This document shows positions 27,144 to 36,433 of a stretch of DNA of 64,000 nt, in pieces. Within the stretch, counting starts at the first letter, position 1. Each line of letters opens with the position of its first letter. Below the pieces are notes generated by a model, which worked only from the letters and a program-made list of their open reading frames with translations, ran no database searches and was not told the origin of the DNA. Source of the DNA: an uncultured Clostridium sp. Lineage in GTDB: Bacteria > Bacillota > Clostridia > UBA1212 > UBA1255. The stretch covers positions 5,592-69,591 of the forward strand of contig UQSG01000010.1 in NCBI GenBank assembly GCA_900543695.1, given 5' to 3'. Both the position numbers and the translations under genes were made by a program.

Positions 27144-27680
27144 ATGAGAGACAGAAAGCATATAATATTTTATATATTATCGGCTGTGTTCCTTGCTCTG
27201 GTGCAAGAGGCGTTCTTTAACGACCTGCGGATTTTCGGAGCCAAGCCGAACCTGACGCTGGCTTTGCTTTGCGTTGCGGCAGTTCGCATGGACTATGCCG
27301 AGGCGATGGTATACGGCCTGTCCACGGGACTGTTTGTAGATATTGTTTACGGAAGATATATCGGGCTCTACGGGCTCCTGTATCTATATCTTGCGCTGGG
27401 AATCGTTCTGATTACGTCCAGGTTCAATTACGCTGAGAAGCTGTGGTGGCCGGCAGCGGCGGCTCCGCTTCCGCTCCTGCTTTATGCGTTTGTGGAAAGC
27501 TTTCTCGTGCGGCTGCTTGCCGTATATGCGGGAGAAGCACAGAATCTGTATGCGGGAGGCTTCTGGACGCACGTTGCGGCGAGGATCCTTCCCGTAACGT
27601 TTTACAACTGTATTTGCATTGTGGTATTTATGATACCCGTTTTAAAATTTTTAGACAGAAAGCCGGGTGGGTTCAAATAA
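27144..27680 (+). CDS. mreD: Rod shape-determining protein MreD
   Basis: A 178-residue integral membrane protein with about five helices. The GAKPNLTLALLCVAAVRMD and SGLFVDIVYGRYIGLYGL segments are typical of MreD. It belongs to the elongasome membrane core. GGGGAG stands 5 bases upstream of the ATG. Its TAA stop overlaps the putative ATA start of the PBP2 gene. Confidence 0.92.
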   Translation: MRDRKHIIFYILSAVFLALVQEAFFNDLRIFGAKPNLTLALLCVAAVRMDYAEAMVYGLSTGLFVDIVYGRYIGLYGLLYLYLALGIVLITSRFNYAEKLWWPAAAAPLPLLLYAFVESFLVRLLAVYAGEAQNLYAGGFWTHVAARILPVTFYNCICIVVFMIPVLKFLDRKPGGFK

Positions 27681-29872
27681 ACAAGCCGAATTGGGAAAAC
27701 ATATCTGATAAAGTAAAACGCCTGCTGAAGAATCGGTGCTTTTACGTCGGCGCGCTTCTTTTCGTAGTCATGACGGTCATGATCGGAAGGCTGTACAAGC
27801 TGCAGCTCATAGACGGCAGCGATTATCGGAATAAAGCGATGAATACGATCGACAGTACGACAAAGCTCTCCGTCGACGCGCCGCGGGGCAATATTTACGA
27901 TCGAAACGGCATCCTGCTTGCAACCACAAGAAAATCTTATAAGGTGCAGATGGTAAATATTGATAATCCCCAGGAGGAACGAAACGCGATGTATCTGGAG
28001 CTGGTCAATCTGTTTATGGAAAACGGCGATACGTATACGAATACGTTTGGCCGGTATCTTTCTTACCCGATCGACTGGGGACCGGCTCTGAGCGGAGAGG
28101 ACGCAGGCGCGGACCGAAAAAGCTGGATCAATACCATTGCCATCAGAAAATCGGATCGAGACCGCCTGAACACACCGCAGGAGGTTTTCGATTATCTGAG
28201 GAATGAACGCTTTGAAATCGATGAAAGCTATACGGATGAGGAAGCGTATAAAATTATGATTATCCGCTATGAGACGTTTTCCTTTGGACTGAGCTATATC
28301 ACGCCTTCCGTTATTGCAGAGGACTGCTGTGAAGAGACGGTGGAGGTGATCGAGGCACGCTATCTTGATTTCCCCGGTGTGACAACGGAGGAAACGTATT
28401 TCAGAGAATATGTCAATGCCGAAGAAGCAAGCCATATCCTCGGTTATGTCAGAGCGATCAGCGAGGAAGAGTACGCAGTAATGAAGGATCAGGGATATTC
28501 CAATGACGATATTATCGGCAAAATCGGGATCGAACAGGCTGCGGAGGGATATCTGCGCGGTGTGGACGGCATCCGCGAGGTTTACCTCGACGCCGACGGC
28601 GTGGTACGGGAATATTCCTATACGGAGCCGATTCCGGGAAATGACGTATATCTCACGATCGATTATACGTTTCAGCAAAAATGCGTCGAGATCCTGAAAG
28701 AGGAAATTGAAAAAATCAAGGCAGAAAAGGATGATATTAAGAATTTCGGCGACGCAGAAGCGGGCTCGGTCGTCGTGCTCAACGCAAAAACCGGAGAAAC
28801 GCTTGCGATGGCGAATTATCCCAATTACGACAACAGTATTTTTCTGGAGCCCTCCTCCAATCAGGAGGCGCAGCAGGCAATCGTAGATCTTTTCAATGAC
28901 GCAACTTCGCCGAGCCTGAATCGTGCAACGCAGGGGCTGTATCCTGTGGGCTCTACCTTTAAGCCGATTACGGCGCTCGCGGCGCTTTCCGCGCATGTGA
29001 CGGATGATTCCCGGGAAATTCGGTGCAACGGGTTTCTTGTGATCAATAATCATACGCATTCCTGCATGGGATATCATGGCAACATCTCACTGCAGTCGGC
29101 CATCGCGAAATCCTGCAACGTGTATTTCCAGCAGATCGCCGTCGAAACGGGGATCGAGGACATCGACGCATGGGCGAAAAAATTCGGTCTGGGAGAAAAG
29201 ACCGGCATCGAAATCAATGAATACGCAGGATACCGGAGCAACCCGGACACGATGAAAATTAAAGAAACGGACATTTATCATCAATGGACCGATTCCGACA
29301 CGGCACAGACGGCGATCGGACAGCTGTATACGCTGTTTACGCCAATTCAGCTTGCCCGCTACGCCGCGGCGCTCGGAAACGGCGGCGTTCTCAATGTGCC
29401 TTATTTGATTGGCAGCGTGCAGACGGCGGATGGCACGTCTGTGCTGGATAATGCAGGGAAAAATGCAGCTGCGGAAAAAATCGATGTGGCGGCGTCTGCG
29501 CTGGCATCTGTAAAGTCCGGCATGGTTCAGATGGTTCTGGAAAGCGATGTGGCCAGAGAAGCCTTTGCCGCATTCCCGGAGGGCTTTGTAGCAGCAAAAA
29601 CTGGTACTCCGGAAACCGGAATGGAGGCATTCGGACAGAGCTCGCATTCCGTTCTGATCTGCTATGCGCCGGCTGACGATCCGGAAATCGCCGTTTCTAT
29701 CGTAATCGAGCATGGCGCGCGCGGCGCGAACGCGCTTCCTATTGCCGGAAGAATATTTGAAGAATATTATTATGGACAGACGCTGAGTGAAGATAGCCTT
29801 CCGAGAAACAAGGGGTTTGACTGGCAGAATCTCGTCGCGGCCAGCATCCCGCAGCCGGAGCCGGCCGAATGA
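27677..29872 (+). CDS. Penicillin-binding protein 2, elongation transpeptidase
   Basis: About 731 residues with one N-terminal membrane helix, a pedestal domain and a transpeptidase domain. Active-site motifs are STFK (Ser426-Lys429), SCN (479-481) and KTG (641-643), numbered from the ATA at 27677. It crosslinks peptidoglycan during elongation and, with its mreBCD position, fits the PBP2/MrdA class. No ATG, GTG or TTG lies between the end of mreD and the membrane helix. The best-placed codon is an ATA that overlaps the mreD stop, with GGGTGGG five bases upstream. An upstream in-frame TTG at 27614 has no ribosome-binding site. Confidence 0.92.
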   Translation: MNKPNWENISDKVKRLLKNRCFYVGALLFVVMTVMIGRLYKLQLIDGSDYRNKAMNTIDSTTKLSVDAPRGNIYDRNGILLATTRKSYKVQMVNIDNPQEERNAMYLELVNLFMENGDTYTNTFGRYLSYPIDWGPALSGEDAGADRKSWINTIAIRKSDRDRLNTPQEVFDYLRNERFEIDESYTDEEAYKIMIIRYETFSFGLSYITPSVIAEDCCEETVEVIEARYLDFPGVTTEETYFREYVNAEEASHILGYVRAISEEEYAVMKDQGYSNDDIIGKIGIEQAAEGYLRGVDGIREVYLDADGVVREYSYTEPIPGNDVYLTIDYTFQQKCVEILKEEIEKIKAEKDDIKNFGDAEAGSVVVLNAKTGETLAMANYPNYDNSIFLEPSSNQEAQQAIVDLFNDATSPSLNRATQGLYPVGSTFKPITALAALSAHVTDDSREIRCNGFLVINNHTHSCMGYHGNISLQSAIAKSCNVYFQQIAVETGIEDIDAWAKKFGLGEKTGIEINEYAGYRSNPDTMKIKETDIYHQWTDSDTAQTAIGQLYTLFTPIQLARYAAALGNGGVLNVPYLIGSVQTADGTSVLDNAGKNAAAEKIDVAASALASVKSGMVQMVLESDVAREAFAAFPEGFVAAKTGTPETGMEAFGQSSHSVLICYAPADDPEIAVSIVIEHGARGANALPIAGRIFEEYYYGQTLSEDSLPRNKGFDWQNLVAASIPQPEPAE

Positions 29873-29876
29873 GCTC

Positions 29877-30710
29877 TTATTGCTCAGATGTCTCTGAGGC
29901 GCTCTTTCGGTCTTTTTTTCTTGGCGTTTTTTTGAAAAGCTTCTCCAGCGTTTTCTGATAGCGGCCCTTTTTTATATTCGGAAAGGCTTTAATAATGCGC
30001 CTTTGAACGAAATTGGGCTTTGCTGTCAAACGGTTGTATTTTTCCCGAAGCGCTTCCCGTTCGGCTTCCTGCTTTGTTTTCAATTCCTCCGCGCGGGAAT
30101 TAAGTGAAATCGCGCGTGCGGAAAGACGTTCGCCGAGATTCTCCGATACGGAGGTCAGCGCCTTTTCGAGCTCGGCAATCGTGCGCAGCTTTTTGGGAAG
30201 CTTCAGGACGTTGATCAGCGTTACTGTAAAGTCGGCGGCGACGGCAGCCAGAAATATGATGCACAATATCGTGCTGAGCGTGCCTGGCAGGCTTTCAATG
30301 AATTTCAGAACGGCCGGATGAATGATTTTCAGGATAAACAGACAGGCCAGCCCCCAGAGCAGCGAAAATTTCAGACAGACATATCCCTTGATATTGAACG
30401 GAAGCGCGGAATAATCCCACCATTTCTGGTGAAACAGCTTTTCCAGCAGAAACCCGGTGAGATATTCAAGCAGCGTCGTGATCAGAACGGAGCCGATAAA
30501 CAGCAGCAGGAGATTTTCGTCAAACGGCTGCAAAAGCTTTGCCGCGGTCAACACGCCGAATCCGTAGATCGGACAGATCGGACCGTTCAGGAAACCGCGG
30601 TTCACGAATTTTCCGCTGTTTACACCGGCAAAGATGACTTCCGTACACCATCCGAGAAAGCCGTATATCAAAAAAATCCACGCAAATTCTCTCGCTTCGA
30701 TCCAGCTCAC
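29877..30710 (-). CDS. CmpB-like membrane protein (putative ABC-transporter type IV family)
   Basis: 277 residues. About five membrane helices occupy residues 8-165, beginning with the family signature IYGFLGWCTEVIF and including NRGFLNGPICPIYGFG and the EYLTGFLLEKLFHQKWWDYS segment. A charged coiled-coil-like tail of about 110 residues follows, ending in Lys/Arg-rich sequence. Despite the family name, no ATPase or transport role is shown. The start is a GTG at 30710 with GGAGG 9 bases upstream, lying in the end of the Nudix gene region, so the two are probably cotranscribed. Confidence 0.8.
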   Translation of the reverse strand: MSWIEAREFAWIFLIYGFLGWCTEVIFAGVNSGKFVNRGFLNGPICPIYGFGVLTAAKLLQPFDENLLLLFIGSVLITTLLEYLTGFLLEKLFHQKWWDYSALPFNIKGYVCLKFSLLWGLACLFILKIIHPAVLKFIESLPGTLSTILCIIFLAAVAADFTVTLINVLKLPKKLRTIAELEKALTSVSENLGERLSARAISLNSRAEELKTKQEAEREALREKYNRLTAKPNFVQRRIIKAFPNIKKGRYQKTLEKLFKKTPRKKDRKSASETSEQ

Positions 30711-30714
30711 CTGT

Positions 30715-31665
30715 TTACGCCTCCGTTTCCCTGCGATTCTGTTCGATCCAGCGGTTTGCCAGCTCGAGCATCCGTTTATCTGCGTTTTTATTGAGCAGCT
30801 TCATTGCCTCGTCGTACGGAACGAACCACCATTTGAGGACCTCCTCTTCCTGAATGGTAATCTGAGGGATTTCTTCAGGCGTGAAGCGCGCGGCAAAATA
30901 AACGGCCAGCTTATGCATGTCGGCTCCCGGCAGCGATCCGTTTGCTTCGCTTGGCGCTACATACTGAAACGTGTGTCGGAAATCTGTCAGGAGCACAGGC
31001 TTCAGTCCCGTTTCCTCGTAAACTTCGCGCTGCGCCGTTTGCTGCTCCGACTCTCCGTTTTCCGAGTGACCTTTTGGAAAGCCGATATGACCGGACAGGT
31101 TTTTGATCAGAATGTATTTTATGATCCCGTTTTCCCGGCAGTAGGTCACGGCGCCGCACAGCTTTTCAAAGGCGAACGGAGCTTGCCGTTCCGCGCCGCC
31201 GCCTGCCAGCCAGCAGATGGCCTTCCGCATCAGCGGCTGACTTGTCTCCGGATGCAGATACTGCTGCGCGGGAAGCTCGGAGGCGCTGCAGAGCACCTCT
31301 TCCGTTTTATTGTTCGGAAGCGTTCCCATACAGGAGCACTCTGTATAGTAAAGCTTGGCGTAAGTCGTCATACGGCCTGCAGTCCCAACTTTTCCGCTGC
31401 CGGAGGAGAGGGAATATGAAGCTATTTCATAAATTTTTCCGGCGACGATCCCCGCCTTATCATAGAGCTGACGCCGGAGCGCGGTCTCGGGAGGCTCGCT
31501 GTTTCGGACAGAGCCCCCGATCATTTCGTAAGCTTCGGCGCTCCGGCTTCTAATGAATACCCATTGCCCCTGAAATCTGACGGCTGCCGCAACGTATTTT
31601 GTTTTATGAGGGAGCGCAAGATCTTTAAAGATGGTACAAATTGTATTTCTGCCGCCCGCTGCCAT
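30715..31665 (-). CDS. Tandem Nudix protein: degenerate N-terminal and intact C-terminal domain
   Basis: 316 residues with two Nudix-like halves. The C-terminal half has a perfect Nudix box (GHSENGE...REVYEETGL, about residues 195-217). The N-terminal half has the same frame (GGSVRNSE near residue 50) but reads RQLYDKAGI, so the metal-binding glutamates are Gln, Asp and Lys; it should be inactive or regulatory. Nudix enzymes hydrolyse nucleoside diphosphate-linked compounds; the substrate here is unknown. GGGAGG precedes the ATG at 31665. Downstream neighbour is the CmpB-like gene. Confidence 0.82.
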   Translation of the reverse strand: MAAGGRNTICTIFKDLALPHKTKYVAAAVRFQGQWVFIRSRSAEAYEMIGGSVRNSEPPETALRRQLYDKAGIVAGKIYEIASYSLSSGSGKVGTAGRMTTYAKLYYTECSCMGTLPNNKTEEVLCSASELPAQQYLHPETSQPLMRKAICWLAGGGAERQAPFAFEKLCGAVTYCRENGIIKYILIKNLSGHIGFPKGHSENGESEQQTAQREVYEETGLKPVLLTDFRHTFQYVAPSEANGSLPGADMHKLAVYFAARFTPEEIPQITIQEEEVLKWWFVPYDEAMKLLNKNADKRMLELANRWIEQNRRETEA

Positions 31666-31770
31666 GTCGAAGCCTCCCGAGTAAAGTCATAATGTGCAAT
31701 CATATCATTTTTTATGAGGAAGATAAAGTGAAATTGATCTGCAGCGGACGCAATCCGATGCAAACAGGGA

Positions 31771-32445
31771 TTAAGAGGAGGTTCGCCATTCCGGCCGGCA
31801 GGCCTCCAGCCTGTGGATGGGCAGACCTTCCTTCAAAAAACGGCTTTCGTATTCAGTGACGATATTCTGCCGCAGAATTTCACCCGGCGTTTCCGGAGCG
31901 TGCAGATTGTAAGTTATATGGGATAAGGTCCAGCCGTTTTCCGTAAAGCTTTGGATGGAGTAATCGAAAAGCTGCCTGTTGTCCGTCTTTTGAATGATGC
32001 GGCCGCCCGGGGAAAGAATCATTGCGTATGCTTTTAAATAAGAAGGGTGCGTCAGACGGTGCTTCGCCTGCTTGCTTCTCGGCCAGGGATCGCTGAAGTT
32101 GAGGTAGATCCGGTCGATCTCGCCGGGTGAAAAAAAGTCGGTTAGCTGGCTTGCATTTGCATTGATGAAACGAATGTTTTTCAGACCGGCGCATTCCGTT
32201 TTTTCAAGTGCAGTGACAATGACGTTTTTCACGCATTCCAGGGCGATAAAATTAATTTCAGGGCAGGCGGCGGCCATTCCGGTTATAAACGCGCCCTTCC
32301 CGCACCCGATTTCCAGATGAAGCGGCACGTCCGGACGCTCAAATGCAAAGCGCCAGCGCCCTTTTCTGACGGCGGGTTCGGATTCCGTAAGATAACTGCA
32401 TTTTTCAAAACGCTCTTCCAGGTGTTTTTTATTTCTGGGACGCAT
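31771..32445 (-). CDS. trmB: tRNA (guanine-N7-)-methyltransferase
   Basis: 224 residues, a class I SAM-dependent methyltransferase that makes m7G46 in tRNA. The SAM loop reads LEIGCGKGAFI near residue 44. The catalytic region has the conserved NFSDPWPRSKQAKHRL near residue 115, and the C-terminal TEYE motif is present. The ATG at 32445 has GAAGGAG 8 bases upstream. The 105 bases between it and the Nudix gene hold no clear signal. Confidence 0.95.
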   Translation of the reverse strand: MRPRNKKHLEERFEKCSYLTESEPAVRKGRWRFAFERPDVPLHLEIGCGKGAFITGMAAACPEINFIALECVKNVIVTALEKTECAGLKNIRFINANASQLTDFFSPGEIDRIYLNFSDPWPRSKQAKHRLTHPSYLKAYAMILSPGGRIIQKTDNRQLFDYSIQSFTENGWTLSHITYNLHAPETPGEILRQNIVTEYESRFLKEGLPIHRLEACRPEWRTSS

Positions 32446-32535
32446 GGCATTGCTCCTTCATTTATAAAATAAACAGATTGTATTGTATCATGAATTCAGA
32501 AAATTTTCATGCGGAATTTTACGGAAGGAAACGTT

Positions 32536-32564
32536 TTGTATTTCGCGGGGAAGCATGTTATAAT
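32536..32564 (+). promoter_or_regulatory. Promoter of the isomerase-metG unit
   Basis: TTGTAT (32536-32541), a 17-base spacer and a perfect TATAAT (32559-32564) lie 40 bases before the isomerase start. Confidence 0.75.
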
Positions 32565-32603
32565 ACATTCACAATTTCTTTCTTGGGAAAGGAGCTTACA
32601 AAT

Positions 32604-33455
32604 ATGTATCAATTTTCTATCGGTGTTATATTGGATTCGTTCCGCTGCGACCGGGAGACGGCTCTTGAAAAAGCGGAGAAGCTCGGCGCGGACGGCATAC
32701 AGGCTTATGCCACATATGGGGAGCTGTCTCCGTATCAATTGAATGCGCAGCAGAGAAAGGAAGTTCTGAAGCAGGTCAAGGCGCACGGGCTCCGTTTCTC
32801 CGCACTCTGCGGAGATTTGGGCGAGGGCTTCGCAAACAGGGAACGAAATCCCAAACTGATCGAGCATTCCAAAGCGATTATCGATCTGGCGCTGGATCTG
32901 GAAACGAACATTGTAACGACGCATATTGGCGTCGTCCCTGCCGATAGAAATGCCGAACGCTATAAAATCATGCAGGAGGCGTGCTTCGAGCTGAGCAGAT
33001 ACGCCGATTCTCTGAATGCGCATTTCGCCATTGAAACGGGCCCTGAGATCGCAGCGACGCTCAAAGCATTTCTGGATGACCTTCACTCGACGGGCGTCGC
33101 GGTCAATCTTGATCCGGCAAACCTCGTCATGGTAACAAAGGACGACCCCGTACAGGCGGTATATACGCTGAAGGATTATATCGTTCACACGCACGCCAAG
33201 GACGGCAGAAATCTTTTCCCTACGCCTGCGGAGGTCGTGTACGGAGTGAGGCCCGGGAAGGAAGGCGAGGTGCCTACGGGCCCGTCGTTTATAGAGGTTC
33301 CGCTCGGAACGGGCGACGTGGATTTTAAAAACTATCTCAAAGCGCTCGACGACATAGGCTACCATGGCTTCCTCACCATTGAGCGGGAGGTCGGAGACAA
33401 TCCGGAGCAGGATATCAGGACGGCAAAGGCCTTCCTTGACAGCCTTATAAAATAA
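32604..33455 (+). CDS. Sugar phosphate isomerase/epimerase family protein (TIM barrel)
   Basis: 283 residues of the AP-endonuclease-2/xylose isomerase-like TIM-barrel family. Metal-ligand-type residues occur in VTTHIGV, FAIETGPE, VNLDPANL, IVHTHAKD and LTIEREVG, spaced as in the family. Members isomerise or epimerise sugars or related polyols; the substrate cannot be told. The ATG at 32604 has AAAGGAG about 9 bases upstream. It is followed after 19 bases by metG, probably in the same transcript. Confidence 0.85.
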   Translation: MYQFSIGVILDSFRCDRETALEKAEKLGADGIQAYATYGELSPYQLNAQQRKEVLKQVKAHGLRFSALCGDLGEGFANRERNPKLIEHSKAIIDLALDLETNIVTTHIGVVPADRNAERYKIMQEACFELSRYADSLNAHFAIETGPEIAATLKAFLDDLHSTGVAVNLDPANLVMVTKDDPVQAVYTLKDYIVHTHAKDGRNLFPTPAEVVYGVRPGKEGEVPTGPSFIEVPLGTGDVDFKNYLKALDDIGYHGFLTIEREVGDNPEQDIRTAKAFLDSLIK

Positions 33456-33474
33456 AAGAAAGAAGGATATGAGC

Positions 33475-35037
33475 ATGCAGAAGCCCACATATTATATTAC
33501 GACTCCGATTTATTATCCCAGCGACAATCTTCATATCGGACATTCTTATACAACGGTTGCGGCCGACGCCGAGGCCAGGTACAGAAGGCTTAAGGGCTAT
33601 GACGTCATGTTTCTTACAGGCACCGACGAGCACGGCCTCAAGATTCAGCGGAAGGCGGAGGAAAACGGAATTTCTCCGAAAGAGTACGTCGACAGGATCG
33701 TAGCGGGAATCAAGGAATTGTGGAAAATCCTGCGCATATCCAACGACCGCTTTATTCGGACTACGGATGAAAGCCACGTCGCAGCCGTTCAGAAGATCTT
33801 CAAGCAGCTGTACGATCAGGGAGATATTTATAAAAGCGAATATGAAGGCTGGTACTGTACGCCGTGCGAAGCTTTTTGGACTGAAACGCAGCTGGATGGC
33901 GGAAAATGCCCGGACTGCGGCAGACCGGTGGAGCATACAAAGAAGGAGGAAAGCTATTTCTTTCGTCTCTCTAAATATCAGGAACGGCTGATCGAGCATA
34001 TTGAAAGCCATCCGGATTTTATACAGCCCGTTTCCCGCAAGAACGAAATGCTGAACAATTTCCTGCGTCCCGGGCTGGAAGATCTGTGCGTATCCAGAAC
34101 GACGTTTAACTGGGGCATTCCCGTCACCTTTGACGAAAAGCACGTCGTATACGTATGGGTGGACGCCCTGTCCAACTATATTACGGCTCTGGGCTATGGA
34201 AGCGGGGACGACAGCCTGTACCGGAAATACTGGCCGGCCCAGGTGCATCTTGTCGGCAAAGAAATCGTGCGGTTTCACACGATTATCTGGCCGGCGCTCC
34301 TGATGGCGCTGAACCTGCCTCTTCCGGAAAAGGTTTACGGACACGGCTGGCTGCTGCTGGATGGCGGGAAAATGTCGAAATCCAAAGGAAACGTCGTAGA
34401 TCCCATTATTTTGACGGAAAAATATGGCGCGGATGCAATCCGTTATTTTCTCCTCCGCGAGGTTCCGTTCGGAGCGGACGGCCAGTTTTCCAACGACGCG
34501 CTGATTACCAGAATCAATGCCGATCTGGCGAACGATCTGGGAAACCTCGTGTCGAGAACGGTATCGATGCAGCTGAAATATTTCGGAGGAAAAATGCCGC
34601 CTCTTGGCGAGCGCCTGTCCTGCGGACCCGAGGTGGAGGTCCAGGCGCTGACGGCCGGGTGTACGGAGCGCGTCGATGCGGCAATGGATGCGCTTCAATT
34701 TCCCACAGCGCTGACGGAAATCTGGAAGGGAATTTCCAGAATGAATAAATATATTGATGAAACGGCTCCCTGGGTGCTTGCAAAAAGCGCGGAGCCGGAG
34801 GACAGAAAGCGGCTTGCGGGCGTTCTGTATACGCTTTTGGAGGGAATCCGCATCGTTTCCATTCTGATCGAGCCCTTCATGCCGGAAACGCCGCGTAAGA
34901 TCCAATCGCAGCTTGGAATCGAAGGAAGAGACGAGCTCCTGAAATGGGAAAACGCCGCCTCCTGGGGACTGTATCCCGATGGAGCGGAGGTTCGGAAGGC
35001 GGAGGCGTTGTTCCCGAGAATCGATCCTGAGGCGTGA
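33475..35037 (+). CDS. metG: Methionyl-tRNA synthetase
   Basis: 520 residues, class I synthetase that charges tRNA-Met. The HIGH motif is at about residues 21-24 and KMSKS near residue 300. The connecting insert carries a CxxC pair near residues 126-129 and another near 147-150, a zinc-knuckle arrangement. The protein ends after the anticodon-binding domain and lacks the C-terminal EMAP-like dimerisation domain of longer MetG forms. The ATG at 33475 is preferred over 33469 because AGAAGG then has 8-base spacing. Confidence 0.95.
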   Translation: MQKPTYYITTPIYYPSDNLHIGHSYTTVAADAEARYRRLKGYDVMFLTGTDEHGLKIQRKAEENGISPKEYVDRIVAGIKELWKILRISNDRFIRTTDESHVAAVQKIFKQLYDQGDIYKSEYEGWYCTPCEAFWTETQLDGGKCPDCGRPVEHTKKEESYFFRLSKYQERLIEHIESHPDFIQPVSRKNEMLNNFLRPGLEDLCVSRTTFNWGIPVTFDEKHVVYVWVDALSNYITALGYGSGDDSLYRKYWPAQVHLVGKEIVRFHTIIWPALLMALNLPLPEKVYGHGWLLLDGGKMSKSKGNVVDPIILTEKYGADAIRYFLLREVPFGADGQFSNDALITRINADLANDLGNLVSRTVSMQLKYFGGKMPPLGERLSCGPEVEVQALTAGCTERVDAAMDALQFPTALTEIWKGISRMNKYIDETAPWVLAKSAEPEDRKRLAGVLYTLLEGIRIVSILIEPFMPETPRKIQSQLGIEGRDELLKWENAASWGLYPDGAEVRKAEALFPRIDPEA

Positions 35038-35053
35038 GAAAGGCGGCTGAAAA

Positions 35054-36433
35054 ATGAATCGATTTGTAAAACTGCTTTTGACTTCGGCGCTGCTTGCGTG
35101 TACCGTTACGGCTTCAGCCTGTTCGGGCGGGGCAGAGCTCGGGGAAGCACAGAAAACGCCTTCTTCTCAGGAGACCGCAGCGCCGGTCAAAACGGACGCG
35201 CCAAACGCGACGCCGGCCGAAAGCACCGAGCCCCCTGCCGTTTCTGAAGTCCCTTCCGGCGCGGAAAAATGGATCGACGCATGCGGCGACGCGCAGCGCA
35301 TTCTGATGACATATGAGCAAATTCAAGAGATGAACGCATCGATCCGCGCGAATTGCACGGCGCTCACGGACATCGCTTCCTATCCGGAAAGCATGTCGAA
35401 AAGCGAGCTGACCGCTTTGATCGAAAGCTCGTCCGGTCCGAGTCTTCCGAAATACGACGAGGACGGAATCGAAATTACGGCAGAAGAGCTTGCTGAAATC
35501 AGAGAGAACCGCAATCTGGATGCACTGGAAGAGACCAATTCCTTCCGCAGAGGCGTGACCATACAGAGAACGGATATTCGTGCGCTGCCCACTTCACGTG
35601 CGTTTTATGATCGGGCGTCTGTACAGGACTATGACAGAATGCAGGAGTCCGAGCTTGCCGCAGGCTCGGCGGTATGGATTCTGCACACGAGCCGGGACGG
35701 CGCGTTCTGCTTTATTCAGTCTTATTATTATGTGGGCTGGGCAGATGCCGACGACATTGCGGATGCGGAGGGCAGCAGCGATTGGGACGCATATGCGAGG
35801 CTTTTGAATATGACGGAAAATGCGTCGCAGGATCTGCGCTTCGCAGTCATTACCGATCCGCTGCTTGAGGTAAAAGGAACAAAGCTGGATATGGGAACGG
35901 CGCTGCTTCTGTCGGAAACGCAAAGCGCAGAGAGCGGGACATACCGGATCCTTTTACCGGGGAAAGACGCAGACGGCAGGCTGATACATACAGAAACGGA
36001 ACTATCCGCAGCGTCTGCGAGCCTCGGATATCTGGACTATACGTTCCGGAACTTCTATATACAAGCCTTTAAATATGTGGGAACTCCGTACGGATGGGGC
36101 GGCATGAAGGACGGCGTGGACTGCTCCAGCTATGTCTTGAGCGTATTTAAGACATTCGGATTCGTATTTCCGCGCAATACGGGCCAGCAGAACGGCTCAG
36201 TAGGGAATATCACGAATACAGAAGCTATGTCAGAGGCCGAAAAGCTTTCCGTGCTGGCGGAGGCAGATTCGCAGGTGCTGCTCTACAAGTCAGGACACGT
36301 TATGATTTATCTCGGCGTTATAAATGATGTACATTATATTATCCATGCCCCGGGCGGAGGGAGCGTACGGGAGGACGCTTACGACGGTTTTTCCTCCTTG
36401 ATCCGGATCTGCGGCGTGGGACCGTTGAAATAA
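35054..36433 (+). CDS. NlpC/P60 family peptidoglycan hydrolase lipoprotein
   Basis: 459 residues. A signal peptide with lipobox TASAC (Cys23) is followed by a Pro/Thr/Glu-rich linker to about residue 70, a region with two SH3-like segments (about 170-300), and a C-terminal NlpC/P60 domain. The catalytic Cys lies in GVDCSSYV, His in SGHVMIYLG, and the third residue in IIHAPGGG. Such enzymes cut gamma-D-Glu-diamino acid bonds in stem peptides. It follows metG by 16 bases. Its last 55 bases overlap the convergent DUF2508 gene. Confidence 0.9.
   Translation: MNRFVKLLLTSALLACTVTASACSGGAELGEAQKTPSSQETAAPVKTDAPNATPAESTEPPAVSEVPSGAEKWIDACGDAQRILMTYEQIQEMNASIRANCTALTDIASYPESMSKSELTALIESSSGPSLPKYDEDGIEITAEELAEIRENRNLDALEETNSFRRGVTIQRTDIRALPTSRAFYDRASVQDYDRMQESELAAGSAVWILHTSRDGAFCFIQSYYYVGWADADDIADAEGSSDWDAYARLLNMTENASQDLRFAVITDPLLEVKGTKLDMGTALLLSETQSAESGTYRILLPGKDADGRLIHTETELSAASASLGYLDYTFRNFYIQAFKYVGTPYGWGGMKDGVDCSSYVLSVFKTFGFVFPRNTGQQNGSVGNITNTEAMSEAEKLSVLAEADSQVLLYKSGHVMIYLGVINDVHYIIHAPGGGSVREDAYDGFSSLIRICGVGPLK

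Noticed and set aside
29860..29910. Bidirectional terminator between PBP2 and the CmpB-like gene
   Set aside because: Only four bases separate the stops, and no G+C stem followed by a T-run is present.
33445..34905. 486-codon open frame opposite metG
   Set aside because: Antisense to a complete MetG with all class I motifs; no family features of its own.
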